Part shown: piece after piece, positions 53,716 through 63,900 of the stretch
Layout of the letters: each line of letters begins with the position of its first letter
How positions within the stretch are numbered: position 1 is the stretch's first letter
DNA from: an uncultured Chlorobiales bacterium
GTDB taxonomy: Bacteria > Bacteroidota > Chlorobiia > Chlorobiales > Chlorobiaceae
NCBI GenBank assembly: GCA_903929135.1
Contig: CAIYTH010000013.1
Span: forward strand, 1 to 64,000
DNA: 64,000 nt
Reading direction: 5' to 3'
Program-made: the position numbers and the translations under genes
The notes under the pieces: model-generated
Database searches by the model: none
Told to the model about the DNA's origin: nothing
What the model saw: the letters and a program-made list of their open reading frames with translations, nothing else

Positions 53716-55356
53716 TCAGCAGTTGCGCACGGTCGTCGAGGTGCGGTCCTTGATGGTGGTCTCGTCGAACTCGTCCCAGTTGTGCTCGTCGTGCTCGCGC
53801 TGGTAGCCGGCTTCCTTGAGGCCGAAGCTCATATCGGCGACCATTTCAGGCCTCAGCTCTTTCAGGTTCTTCACCTCCGCCTCGGTCAGGATCCTCGATT
53901 TGTCGAATCCGAGATCGATCTCGATCTTGCGGTTCTTGGTCTTGACGCGGTCGATATCGTAGAACCTCTTGGTGAGGGTGGTCTGCGCAAAGGCCTTCAG
54001 GCAACCGAGCATGTACTTGCGTACATACGGGTCCTTGATCCACGGGTAGCTGAAGAAGGTCTTGCGGGCATAGAAGCGCGCGTAGGACTTGAGCACCCCT
54101 TTCAGCACATCCTCCCGCTCCATGTTGTCCGGCTTGATGATCGGCGAGACAAAGTTGTAGCGTGAGTAGTCGCGGACCTCGACGCGGTCGCCGAGCTCCT
54201 TGAAGAGGTCGGAGAAGGGCCACGGCGTGTAGATCGTCCAGTTGGCCATGTCGGGATCCCAGTCCTTGCAGAGCTGGTAGGTCTCCTCGATGCTCTCCGG
54301 AGTCTCGTGCTCGAGACCCATCACGAACTGCGCTTCGGCCACGATGCCGTTCTTCTGGAGCAGCTTGATGGCGTACTTGTTCTCCTCGATGGTGGTCTCT
54401 TTGCGGAACCGGTTCAGGTTCATCTGGCTCGCGGCTTCGGTGCCGAGCGAGACGTGCACCAGGCCTGCCTTGCGGAAGAACGGGAGGAGATCCTCGTCAC
54501 GCATGATATCGGTCACGCGGGTATTGATGCCCCAGGTGACGTTGAGCTTGCGGTCGATGAGCTCCTGGCAGAGGGAGACGAACTTCTGCTTGTTGATGGT
54601 CGGCTCTTCGTCGGCAAGGATGAAGAATCCGACGTTGTATTTCTTGACCAGGATTTCGATCTCGTCGACGAAATTTTTCGGGCTGCGTGCGCGGTACCGG
54701 CGCCAGAACTGCCATTGCGAGCAGAAGGTGCAGGTGAACGGGCATCCGCGGGCGAAGTTCGGTACGGCGAGGCGGCAGTTAAGAGGGGTGTAGATATACT
54801 TGTCCCAGTCGTAGAGGCTCCAGTCAGGGGAGAGGGTATCGAGATCCTCGATGACCGGGTGAGCCGGAGTGGCGAAGACCTCTCCTTTCTCATCGACATA
54901 GGCGATGCCGGTGATCTCTGCGCGGTCCTGCAGGTCGGTGCCTGCGGCGATCGACTTGACGAGGTTGACCGTCACCTCTTCACCCTCGCCACGGACGACG
55001 TAATCGGTTTCAGGGGCTTCGGAGAGCACCTGCGGGTACATGAAGGTGGAGTGGATGCCGCCCATGATGGTCTTGATCTTCGGATTGACCCTTTTGGCGG
55101 CTTTCATGATATCCTGTGCCTTGAAAATCGACGGGGTGATGTTGGTGGCCATCACGATATCCGGCTGGTTCTTGCGGATGATCTCCTCAATCGTTTCATC
55201 AGGAAGGTTGTCTGCCATTGCGTCTACAAACTTCACCTGAGTAAAGCCAGCCTGCTTCAGGGCGCCTCCGATGTAGGCAACCCAGCTGGGTGTCCAGTTG
55301 CCTGCAATTTCAGCGCCGCCTGAATGATAATTCGGCTGAATCATCAGAATCTTCAT
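53716..55356 (-). CDS. bchE: anaerobic Mg-protoporphyrin IX monomethyl ester cyclase
   Basis: BchE is the oxygen-independent, cobalamin-linked radical SAM enzyme that forms the isocyclic ring E, giving protochlorophyllide. The 546 residues start with a B12-binding-like Rossmann domain (KILMIQPNYHSGGAEIAGNW). The radical SAM motif is ARGCPFTCTFCSQWQFWRRY (CxxxCxxC) at about residue 200, followed by FFILADEEPTINKQKF. Length and motifs fit BchE. On the minus strand the order is bchH, bchM, bchE, which is the biochemical order of steps after Mg insertion. A 148-bp gap separates it from bchM. Confidence 0.95.
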   Translation of the reverse strand: MKILMIQPNYHSGGAEIAGNWTPSWVAYIGGALKQAGFTQVKFVDAMADNLPDETIEEIIRKNQPDIVMATNITPSIFKAQDIMKAAKRVNPKIKTIMGGIHSTFMYPQVLSEAPETDYVVRGEGEEVTVNLVKSIAAGTDLQDRAEITGIAYVDEKGEVFATPAHPVIEDLDTLSPDWSLYDWDKYIYTPLNCRLAVPNFARGCPFTCTFCSQWQFWRRYRARSPKNFVDEIEILVKKYNVGFFILADEEPTINKQKFVSLCQELIDRKLNVTWGINTRVTDIMRDEDLLPFFRKAGLVHVSLGTEAASQMNLNRFRKETTIEENKYAIKLLQKNGIVAEAQFVMGLEHETPESIEETYQLCKDWDPDMANWTIYTPWPFSDLFKELGDRVEVRDYSRYNFVSPIIKPDNMEREDVLKGVLKSYARFYARKTFFSYPWIKDPYVRKYMLGCLKAFAQTTLTKRFYDIDRVKTKNRKIEIDLGFDKSRILTEAEVKNLKELRPEMVADMSFGLKEAGYQREHDEHNWDEFDETTIKDRTSTTVRNC

Positions 55357-55504
55357 CTGTTTCCGCCCTCCGGATAGGTTTTTTTATGTACAAAATCGGT
55401 CTTGTCGGCATGCATACACTTCAACAGTCTGCAAGTCCGAAAAAATTCATAGAACTTACAATTTACAACTAATTCAATGAAATTCCTGAGCCTGTTTGGC
55501 CTGA

Positions 55505-56203
55505 TCAGCGCCTCTCGACATGCATCAGCATGGTGTGGTAGAAGCCGAAGCTGATCTTCTGCCGGCCCACCACCTTCAGCCCGAGTTCGCCGAGCACCCG
55601 CTGCATCTCCTCGTCCCTGATCATCTGGATGGTCGTGCGACGCTCCTTTTTGGGGAAGTAGCCGCCGAGCCAGTGCTGGAAGGCGAGGATGTTGTTGTAG
55701 GGCGCGTAGGTGAAGATCATCGGCCCTTTCGTGAGGCTGCTCAGGTTTCGGAACGCCTGGGCGAAACCTTCGGCGGGGTAGTGGATCAGTACGTCAAAGC
55801 AGACCACGGCATCGTAACTGCCCGACACCGACTCGATGGAGTTGACCTCGAATTCGATGTTTCCGGCCACACCGGCTTTTTCGGCATCTTCCTTCGTTTT
55901 GTTCACCATCTGCGCGGCGATGTCGGCCGATTTGACCCGGTAGCCGCTCTTCGCGAGCCTGATGCTGAAGAGGCCGGTGCCGCAGCCGGCGTCGAGCACC
56001 GTCGCGCCCTTCTTCAGGCCGGTCTTCTGCAGCCATTCGAACGCCTTGTCCATCATGACAGCATGTCCCTGCCGCACGGTCGAGCGGACGGTCGAGAGCT
56101 TTTCGTTTCCGTAGATCGACGCCCAGCGCTGGAAGCCCTGGCCATTGAAGTACGACTGGAGCATCTTCTTGTGTTCTTCGGCGTTGAATGATGAGCTGTT
56201 CAT
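55505..56203 (-). CDS. bchM: Mg-protoporphyrin IX O-methyltransferase
   Basis: BchM methylates the C-13 propionate of Mg-protoporphyrin IX with SAM, preparing it for ring closure by BchE. I start it at ATG 56203 ([16 protein letters not shown], 232 residues); the TTG in the track adds 14 residues. The SAM site [20 protein letters not shown] lies near residue 75, with [10 protein letters not shown] as the post-motif. [16 protein letters not shown] at the N-terminus is characteristic of BchM/ChlM. It is 62 bp after bchH and probably cotranscribed. Confidence 0.95.
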   Translation of the reverse strand: MNSSSFNAEEHKKMLQSYFNGQGFQRWASIYGNEKLSTVRSTVRQGHAVMMDKAFEWLQKTGLKKGATVLDAGCGTGLFSIRLAKSGYRVKSADIAAQMVNKTKEDAEKAGVAGNIEFEVNSIESVSGSYDAVVCFDVLIHYPAEGFAQAFRNLSSLTKGPMIFTYAPYNNILAFQHWLGGYFPKKERRTTIQMIRDEEMQRVLGELGLKVVGRQKISFGFYHTMLMHVERR

Positions 56204-56265
56204 GGTTGATGTTGCGTCGTTGGTGATGATGTTGCGAGAATTCAAGGGTCCCTTGCTGCTTTTTT

Positions 56266-59200
56266 TCAGGCCTGACTGCTGTGCGCGCCTTCGATTCTTG
56301 TTTCAAGTTCTTCGTACAGGTCCTGCAGCTCCTCGATCGTCCCTTCGTCGGCCTCCCAGAACCCTCGTGAATTGGCTTCGAGCAGGCGCCTGGTCATGGC
56401 CATGGTGGCGTTGGGATTCAGCGCCGCCATCCGCTCGAGCATCTCACGATCCTGCAGGAAGGTCTGTGAGAACTGCTGGTAGGTCCAGCCCCTGACCGCC
56501 GAGGCCGTGGCGCTCCACCCGTAGGTGTTCGTCAGGTGCGCCTCGATCTCCCTGACCCCCTCGTAGCCATGTTCGAGCATCGCCTCGTACCACTTCGGGT
56601 TCAGCAGCTTCGTGCGAGCCTCGAGCGCAACCATGCTTTCGAGTGAACGGATCTTCTGGCCTGTGCCGAATCCGCCCATGTCGCCGACCATCACTTTCGG
56701 TTTCGAGCCGCTGAGTACCTCGACCGACTTTGAGACGCCGCCAAGATACTCATAATAATGGTCAATATCCGAAACGCCGATTTCGAAACTGTCGATATTC
56801 TGAAACGTCAGGGTGACATTTTTCAGCGCGGAGCGCAGCACTTCAGGGCTCTCCAGCCACTCCCCGGACGGGTTGTACGAAAAGCTTTTCCGGTTGACGA
56901 AAGCATCGGCCAGCTGGGTCTCCTCCTCCCAGGTGCTGCTTTCCACGAGATGGTTGACGTTCGAACCGTAACTGCCGGGAGCGTTCGAGTAGATCCGCCC
57001 TGCCGCCTCATCGACCGTCACCTGCATCTCGGCGGCCTGCTTCAGGACGTTTTTCCTGACGAAGTTCATGGACTCGGGTTCGTCTGCATGTGCGGCCATG
57101 CGTACCGCCTTGTCGAGCAGCCTTACCTGGTGGGAGAGCAGGTCCCTGAAAATGCCGCTGACCGTCACCACGATGTCGATGCGGGGCCGGCCGAGTTCGC
57201 TGAGGGGGATCAGTTCGACGTCGCCGATCTTGCCGAGTTCGTCGACCTTGACTTTTGCTCCGAGCAGTGCAAGGGCCTGGGAGACTCCTTCGCCGTCGCT
57301 TTTCAGGTTGTCTGTTCCCCAGAGGATGAGGGCGATCGATTCCGGAAGTGAGCCGGTCTCCTTGAGGTGCTGCTCCAGAAGCGCATCTGCCGACTGCTTT
57401 CCCGCCTTCTGTGCGAAAGGGGTCGGAATGCTGAACGGGTCGAGGCTGTGGATGTTCCTTCCGGTCGGGACGATGTTCGGGTTCCTGACCAGATCGTTGC
57501 CCGGCGACGGCGGGATGTAGGCGCCGGAAAGGGCGCTGAGGACCGCCTCGATCTCACGGTTGTTCGCCATGCCGATCAGGATGGCGTTCAGGAAGTGCCA
57601 GAGCCTGCTCAGCTGGCCGGGCCTGATGCCTGCGGCTTTCTGGAGCATGGCGTCCGCGTCGTTCATGCGGATCGTGAGGTTTCCTTCGAGGAGCGCAGTC
57701 ATCGTCACCCCCTGCGGCAGCGTTGCCGGCAGTTCGCCGATGAAGAGCCTGACCGCTTCGCGGCAGATGGAGCTGACTTTTTGCCATGATTCGCGCAGTC
57801 GCATATCCTCTTCGTGGCGCTCGGCCATCAGCCTGCAGTCAAGGCCAAGTCCCAGGCTGACCAGCTCGGGAAGTGAGCGGTCGTCGAGCTCGGGCCGTGC
57901 GTGGCTCACCAGAAGGGTCAGGTTGTCGGCAAGGCTTTCGACAGCCGGAGCCTGGCCGAGCACATGCAGGCCGAGCGGGATCATCCGCTCTTCGATCAGG
58001 TACAGCTCGTTGTTCAGCCAGGTGACGTAAACCTCCCCGTCCATTTCGACGGAGGGAGGCTGCATGTCGATGCCGGAGGCCATCTCGCGGATCTGCGCCA
58101 GAACGTCGTCCGAAGGTCGGCTGCGCCATGCACCCACAAGGTCACGAAGTTGCCGCATACCTTTGTAGAGGCCGGCATGCTCGAGCGGGGGAGCCATGTA
58201 ACTGACGAGGGTGGCGAATCCCCTGCGTTTGGCGATCGCCCCTTCGCTCGGGTTGTTCACGCAGTAGCAATAGAAGTTCGGAAGGGAGCCGATGAGCAGT
58301 TTCGGCCAGCAATCGACGGAGAGTCCAACCTGCTTGCCCGGCATGAACTCGAGCGCGCCGTGGGTGCCGAAGTGCAATACCGCATCGGCCCGGTACTCTT
58401 TGTCAAGCCAGGAGTAGAAGGCTGCGAAGGCATGGTTCGGCGCGGCGTCTTTTGCCATGAGCAGTCGCATCGGATCCCGCTCATAGCCGAATGAGGGTTG
58501 CTGGCCGACGAAGATGTTGCCGAATGTCGCGCCGAGGATATGGAACCGGTTGCGGTCGTTCAAGATCTCGCCGGGAGCATCTCCCCAGAATGGCTCGATC
58601 CGTTCGTAGGCAGGGCATTGCTTCCGGTACAGATCGACCGGATAGTGGGCCGCCACGTTGCCGTCAGTGCCGAAGACGAGCCTGTTGCCTTCCAGCAGCC
58701 GGTCCCGCAGCTCGTCTGCAGAGGCAGGGAGGTCGACACGATAACCTTCATCCCGCAGTTTCTGCATGAGGCGGTAGAGGCTTTCGAACACTTCGAGGAA
58801 TGCGGCCGTGCCTGCGTTGCCGAGGTTCGGAGGGAAATTGAAGAGCACGACGGCGATTTTTTTCTCGGCTGCGGTTTTTCTGCGGAGCTGCAGCCAGCGG
58901 GCAACCCTGGCCGAGAGTGCGCCGATTTCCGCTTCAAGCGGCATGGTTCGTTCGCTGCCCTCTTCGAGCCCGGCGAAAACATGCGGTTCGATGGCTCCGT
59001 CGAGTTCAGGTACGGCGACGCTCAAGGCGGTCTGAAGAGGGGTGAGCCCGAGGTGGCTCTCTTTCCACTGGGTGATCGGCTGGAAGGCGAGCGGGATGAT
59101 GTTGAAGCACGGTACGCCGATTTTCTTCAGGATGTCTACCGCCTCGGCCGATCGGGTCTCGGCCGGTCCACCGACGAGAGAGAACCCCGTGGCGTTGATG

Positions 59201-60102
59201 AACAGGTCCACCGGAATCGATTCGGGGATTTCAGGATCGAAAAACCCTTCGAGCGCCGTGCGGAAATCGAGGCCGCCGCTGTAGGCGACGCAGCACCTGA
59301 TGCCATGCGTCTCAAGCTGCTGAACGAGGTTTTCGACATGCAGCATGTTTTCGGAGAGGAGCGTGGCGCGCATCACCAGGATGGCCACGGTACCTTTGGC
59401 GGTGTCCGGGCGGTTGGTCTGGTGCCACTCGCGATACTCCGAGGTCGTGGCGAACGGTTTGCCGGCATCGGGATGGAACAGTGCGGTGTCGGGGTAGAAG
59501 ATCGGGTCTTTCTGAGGCAGCACCCCCTTGTAACCCGGGATGTACCGGTCGACGAGCAGGCACAGGAACCGCTTCATGTTCTCCTGCGAGCCGTTCAGCC
59601 AGAACTGGTGCGCCGAGATGAAGGTATGGATGTCCCGTGCCTTGCCGGGGATGTGCTTCATGAGCTTGCCCACGTTGCGGACCATGGCGAGCTGCCGTTG
59701 GCTCTCCCCGCTGCTGTGTGTCGGCTTGAGCTTCGCAGCCCACTGCTTGAAGATACCCTGCGGCTTTTCGTCTTCCCTTGTTTTCTGCAGGGAGAAGCGG
59801 CCGACCCTGGTCTGGCTGATCAGCGCGGGATTGCTGGTGATCATGCAGACAGGGCAGGTAGCGGTTTCAAGGATCTGTTCGAGCGGTCGGACGATCTCTT
59901 CGCTGAACAGCATCGATCCGAAAATAAAATCTGCCGAAGGAACCTCTTTCTCCAGTTTCGACCAGACCTGCGGACCATGATTCAGCCCGAGGTTGAACAT
60001 GGAGACATCCAGTTGCAGATCGAACTCACGACTCAGCTCAGCGGCAGCTGATTTCAGCACGCTGTTGTTCGTGGGCTCCATCGTTATAAAGAGAAATCTC
60101 AT
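56266..60102 (-). CDS. bchH: magnesium chelatase subunit H (BchH)
   Basis: The large subunit of Mg chelatase binds protoporphyrin IX and, with BchI/BchD, inserts Mg2+. The start is ATG 60102 ([20 protein letters not shown]), giving 1278 residues, the normal length. The family core reads [20 protein letters not shown] and [20 protein letters not shown], which from memory matches purple-bacterial BchH better than the neighbouring paralog does. [20 protein letters not shown] and [20 protein letters not shown] are in the C-terminal part. Green sulfur bacteria have three H paralogs; I name this one bchH because it heads bchM-bchE. Confidence 0.93.
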   Translation of the reverse strand: MRFLFITMEPTNNSVLKSAAAELSREFDLQLDVSMFNLGLNHGPQVWSKLEKEVPSADFIFGSMLFSEEIVRPLEQILETATCPVCMITSNPALISQTRVGRFSLQKTREDEKPQGIFKQWAAKLKPTHSSGESQRQLAMVRNVGKLMKHIPGKARDIHTFISAHQFWLNGSQENMKRFLCLLVDRYIPGYKGVLPQKDPIFYPDTALFHPDAGKPFATTSEYREWHQTNRPDTAKGTVAILVMRATLLSENMLHVENLVQQLETHGIRCCVAYSGGLDFRTALEGFFDPEIPESIPVDLFINATGFSLVGGPAETRSAEAVDILKKIGVPCFNIIPLAFQPITQWKESHLGLTPLQTALSVAVPELDGAIEPHVFAGLEEGSERTMPLEAEIGALSARVARWLQLRRKTAAEKKIAVVLFNFPPNLGNAGTAAFLEVFESLYRLMQKLRDEGYRVDLPASADELRDRLLEGNRLVFGTDGNVAAHYPVDLYRKQCPAYERIEPFWGDAPGEILNDRNRFHILGATFGNIFVGQQPSFGYERDPMRLLMAKDAAPNHAFAAFYSWLDKEYRADAVLHFGTHGALEFMPGKQVGLSVDCWPKLLIGSLPNFYCYCVNNPSEGAIAKRRGFATLVSYMAPPLEHAGLYKGMRQLRDLVGAWRSRPSDDVLAQIREMASGIDMQPPSVEMDGEVYVTWLNNELYLIEERMIPLGLHVLGQAPAVESLADNLTLLVSHARPELDDRSLPELVSLGLGLDCRLMAERHEEDMRLRESWQKVSSICREAVRLFIGELPATLPQGVTMTALLEGNLTIRMNDADAMLQKAAGIRPGQLSRLWHFLNAILIGMANNREIEAVLSALSGAYIPPSPGNDLVRNPNIVPTGRNIHSLDPFSIPTPFAQKAGKQSADALLEQHLKETGSLPESIALILWGTDNLKSDGEGVSQALALLGAKVKVDELGKIGDVELIPLSELGRPRIDIVVTVSGIFRDLLSHQVRLLDKAVRMAAHADEPESMNFVRKNVLKQAAEMQVTVDEAAGRIYSNAPGSYGSNVNHLVESSTWEEETQLADAFVNRKSFSYNPSGEWLESPEVLRSALKNVTLTFQNIDSFEIGVSDIDHYYEYLGGVSKSVEVLSGSKPKVMVGDMGGFGTGQKIRSLESMVALEARTKLLNPKWYEAMLEHGYEGVREIEAHLTNTYGWSATASAVRGWTYQQFSQTFLQDREMLERMAALNPNATMAMTRRLLEANSRGFWEADEGTIEELQDLYEELETRIEGAHSSQA

Positions 60103-60275
60103 AAGTTCGAATCCTGTTTCAGTACGGTTATCCGGATTGAGGTCTCGCCGCAAAAAGAGTCAGCCTGCCACAGGCAGACCAGGGCAGCAACACCATCATG
60201 AACCTGCCTTGGGCAGTGTTCGAGGGTGGCTGTACTGACGGTTGCCGTTCGCTGGACAGTCTGGCAGTACGAAGT
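60103..60275. other. leader region of bchH with two small hairpins
   Basis: Two short hairpins with the same stem, CTGCC-ACA-GGCAG and CTGCC-TTG-GGCAG, lie about 40 bp apart (near 60166 and 60203). I looked for a cobalamin-riboswitch B12 box and found none. The region lies between bchH and the possible small gene upstream. Confidence 0.4.
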
Positions 60276-60698
60276 CTAAATCAGGAGTACAGGATTCTGC
60301 TGGAAGAGGTTGTAAGGCTGAGGAGATGAGTCGGAGAGGCTGTATGATGGGGTGTGCCGGGAGTCGTGACGTGTCAGGCGTGCCTCATCTGGCAGGTGGT
60401 AGGCATGCATCACTTCCTGTGGATCAGGCAGGATCCGGACCTGATCCTGGTTCCCGAAGGAGAGATGCTGTTCTGACGTGGTGGAAATTACTTCACCAAG
60501 CTCCCTGAGTTCACGGTCATGACCGAAGCAACCCAGATTTTTCCTCACATCTGACGGGTGGTTGCGGCTCTTGTCCTTGGAACTGGCGGAGGAGGTTTTG
60601 GCGAGGAGGCCGAATCCAAGCACCGAGATTGCAAAAAACAGTGCAATCTCGAAAACGCGAAGTATGTTTCGCGCAAAGGATTTACTTCGGGCTCTCAT
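60276..60698 (-). CDS. possible small membrane-anchored protein
   Basis: Frame of 140 residues from ATG 60698 with a basic start (MRARSKSFARN) and one membrane helix (VFEIALFFAISVLGFGLLAK); the rest is polar with many Ser, His and Asp and no motif. It fills most of the gap between the two chelatase H genes, and an ATG with A/T-rich upstream sequence suits a promoter. Composition at the C-terminus (SYSLSDSSPQPYNLFQQNPV) is weakly protein-like. Real gene or chance frame cannot be settled here; it would be cotranscribed with bchH. Confidence 0.45.
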   Translation of the reverse strand: MRARSKSFARNILRVFEIALFFAISVLGFGLLAKTSSASSKDKSRNHPSDVRKNLGCFGHDRELRELGEVISTTSEQHLSFGNQDQVRILPDPQEVMHAYHLPDEARLTRHDSRHTPSYSLSDSSPQPYNLFQQNPVLLI

Positions 60699-60704
60699 TG
60701 ACAC

Positions 60705-60894
60705 AATGTGCTTGATGGATAGTTAAATATATAAAACCTGAGCATAAAAACGAAGCAGGGCGGCCCTTCATAAGGTTTTGGCTCCATGAATACAGATATA
60801 ACGTAGCAATAATGGCGTAATATCGCCTCGTGGCTCATAAATCGGGAAGAGTATTTTCTCCCTGCGTTACGACGTTGAGGTCCGGCAGGGATGG
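60705..60894. other. A/T-rich spacer, probable promoter region for bchH side
   Basis: Upstream of the small frame and downstream of the paralog terminator. The A/T-rich stretch TTAAATATATAAAACC near 60724-60739 could hold a -10 element on either strand, and TTGACA occurs at 60699. No confident promoter pair with the right spacing could be assigned. Confidence 0.35.
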
Positions 60895-60927
60895 AAAAAG
60901 AGAAGGCCCGCTGCTTGCGGGCCTTCT
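60895..60927 (-). terminator. terminator of the upstream chelatase H paralog
   Basis: AGAAGGCCCGC (60901-60911) and GCGGGCCTTCT (60917-60927) form a perfect 11-bp stem; on the minus strand it is followed by CTCTTTTTCC. It ends the second H-paralog transcript 16 bases after its stop, so bchH needs its own promoter. Confidence 0.92.
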
Positions 60928-60943
60928 GCTGTATTCGTCCGGT

Positions 60944-63900
60944 TCAGACCTCGATGCCTTCAAGGCGGTCTTCCAGATCGGAGTAGATCTCCTGAAGCTT
61001 CTCGATCATGTCGGGATCGGCAGCCCACATGCCTCTGCCGCTGGCCTCGAGCATACGTCCGACAATGTTCTTGAATGCTTTCGGATTCAGTTTCATGAGC
61101 TTGTCGCGCATGGCCGGGTCGAATGCGTAGGTTTCGGCTGCCTCTTTGTACACCCAGTCGTCGACACCCTTGGTGACGGCATCCCAGCCCAGCATATAGG
61201 TGAACCGGTTGCTGATTTCAGCAGCGCCGCTGTGCCCCTGCGCAAGCATGCCCTCGAACCATTTCGGGTTGAGCAGTTTGGTGCGGAACTCCACTTTCAG
61301 CGCCTTTTCAGCATCGTCGACCTTGATGTCGGCCGTGTAGGTCTCGACATAGTTCAGCTTCACGTTGTCGCCCTTCGGGTTCCGGCGGCGTGCGGAGAGC
61401 TGCAGGGCACCCGACGAGGAGAAGTAGCGGTCGATGTCCGATATGCCGTATTCGGCCGAGTCGACCTGCTGCACGACACGGTCGACGGTGCCGAGCAGGT
61501 CCTTCAGGACATCGGTCTGCTGATCACCGTACCGGTTGCCGCCATAGGCGAAGCCCGTACGCTTGACGAACATGTTGTCAAGGTCCTCCTCGGTTTCCCA
61601 TGCCGAATCCTCGACCAGCTCCTCGACCTGAGAGCCGTAGGTTCCGGGAGCCTGCGTGAAGAGTCGCGAGGTGGCGCTTTCGAAATCCCTGCCCTGGCGC
61701 ATGGCTTCGTCCACATGCTTCTTGATGTGGTTCATCTCGTCAGGTTCGATGGCCCTTGCGGCGTCCTTGACCAGCTTGTCGAGGTGGTCGACCAGCACGC
61801 CGAAGGTGTCGCGGAAGATGGAGCTGATCTGGATCAGCACGTCGATCCTCGGACGTCCGAGCTTTTCGAGCGGCACGAGGCGATAGTGGCTGATCTTGTT
61901 CTGGGCATCGTAAGCCGGTTCGGCACCCATGAGGTGGATGATGACCGCGACGGCCTCGCCCTTGCTCTTGATGGTGTCAAGACCCCAGAGTACCTGGGCG
62001 ATGGTCTGCGGATATTCGCCGTTGTTCTCCTCCTGGTGCCTGCGGATGATCGTGTCCGCGATCTGTATTCCTCTCTTGAATGCAAGTTCGGACGGAATCC
62101 TCCATGGGTCGATGGCGTGGATGTTGCGACCGGTCGGCAGGATTGCTGCACCGTCACGCACGAGGTCGCCGCCCGGGCCTGAGGGCAGGTACTCGCCGTT
62201 CAGGGCGCGGATGAAGCTCTTCATCTCGTGGCCGTTGTCCTGAAGCCCTTTCTTGAGTGCGAGTCCTTCCTGTATGGCGGTGTTGATGGCGGCTGCCATC
62301 TCCTCATTGACTTTCACACCGTCGGTCAGGACGCTGAACACGCTGCCGGGGTTTCCGTTGCCGAAGATGGTCTGCTCGATGAACGTTTTGGTGGCATCGT
62401 CGACCTTCTCCCTGAGCGCAAGGGCTTTCGGGTCGCCCTTGCGGGCTTTCGTCGCCAAAGCTCCGTAGTCGCCCCAGGTGCGGCTTTCGCCGAGGGCCTC
62501 GAGGATCACCGAAGGCAGCGAGCGGTCGTTGCCGCGCACCTTCAGGTACTCGGAAATCGTGGTGACCTGATTGGCCAGTTCGGGGGTTTCCCCGAAAACG
62601 TGCAGGGCGTTCGAGATGAGTTTTCCTTCCAGCTCGAGCATGTAGGTATACAGGCGGCTGATATAGTCGCTGAACGGTTCCTCCTGGATCCTCGGGCAAT
62701 CGTCGGTCAGGTTGAGCTGCTCCGCCTTCTCGATGATGGTCATTTCGGTCTCGACGTCCACGATCTTTTCCAGTCCACGCTCGCGGTAGTCGCTCAGCAT
62801 CTCCTTGAAGGCCGGGAGTTCCTTGTAGAGGCCGGCGCGGGCGAGCGGCGGGATGTTGTGGGAGATCATGGTCGCGTAACCGCGGCGTTTTGCGATGTTC
62901 GCTTCGCTCGGGTTGTTGACCGGATAGATGTAGAAGTGCGGGAGTTCGCCGAGCAGGGCATCGGACCAGCAGTCGCCGGTGACGCCGAGCTGGAGTCCCG
63001 GCATCCACTCCGCTGTGCCGTGCATGCCGACGTGAACCAGCGCGTGGGCACCGAACTCGCGGCTGATCCAGCGGTAGAATGCGATATACTGGTGGTGCGG
63101 CGTGTTCTCCTTGTCGAAGAGCAGGCGCATCGGGTCACCCTGTACGCCGAGCCTCGGCTGCACGCCGATGAAGACGTTGCCGAGCGTGATGCCGCCGATG
63201 AAGAGCTTGTCGACGCCGACCGGCGCGATGTCGCCCGGGAAGCCGCTCCAGCGACCTTCGATGCGTTCGCGCTCGTGATCGGAGGTGATGGAGTTGTAGG
63301 TCTGGCGGTCGATGGTGAAGCAGTCCGCCTCATGAGCCTGGATTTCATAGTCGGTGGCCCTTTCGAGCATCGCGAGCATGGCTTCCGGCGACTCCGGCAG
63401 CTCGCCCACGTTGTAGCCTTCGTTCTTCATGCGCTGCAGCATCCTGTAGATGCTCGTGGGCACGTCGAGCAGTGCGGCGCTGCACTTTTTGCCCATGCCG
63501 GGCGGATAGTCGTAGACCACGAAGGCGACCTTCTTGTCGCGGTTCGGGGTGTGGCGCAGGACGGAGAACTTTTTCGCCAGGCCAGACAGACGCTCGAGGC
63601 GGTCGGGAACCGTGTGCAGGCGGCCGTCCTTGATCGCGCCGAGCACGACCGGGCAGACCGCGCCGTCCATTTCCGGAAGGGCGAAGGTCATGGCCGACTG
63701 CAGCGGCACGACGCCCTGGGTCTTCCATGAGTTGATGTCCTGGATGAAGAGCGGCTGGGAGACGACGTATGGCGCATTGATCTTGCCGAGGATCTCTTCC
63801 CTTGCCGAGGCGGATGCTCCTGGTGTGGTCGCTCCGGCGGGGCCGCCGACGAACCCGAAGCCCATCATGTTGATGATCATGTCGAGCTTGGTGTGGGCGA

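Noticed and set aside
58498-60051. 517-residue plus-strand ORF opposite bchH
   Set aside because: Shadow of bchH with skewed composition; the same holds for 62228-63730 opposite the second H paralog.
60103-60275. Cobalamin riboswitch upstream of bchH, sought because BchE depends on cobalamin
   Set aside because: No B12 box or CCGCAACTG-type core on either strand; only two small CTGCC/GGCAG hairpins.
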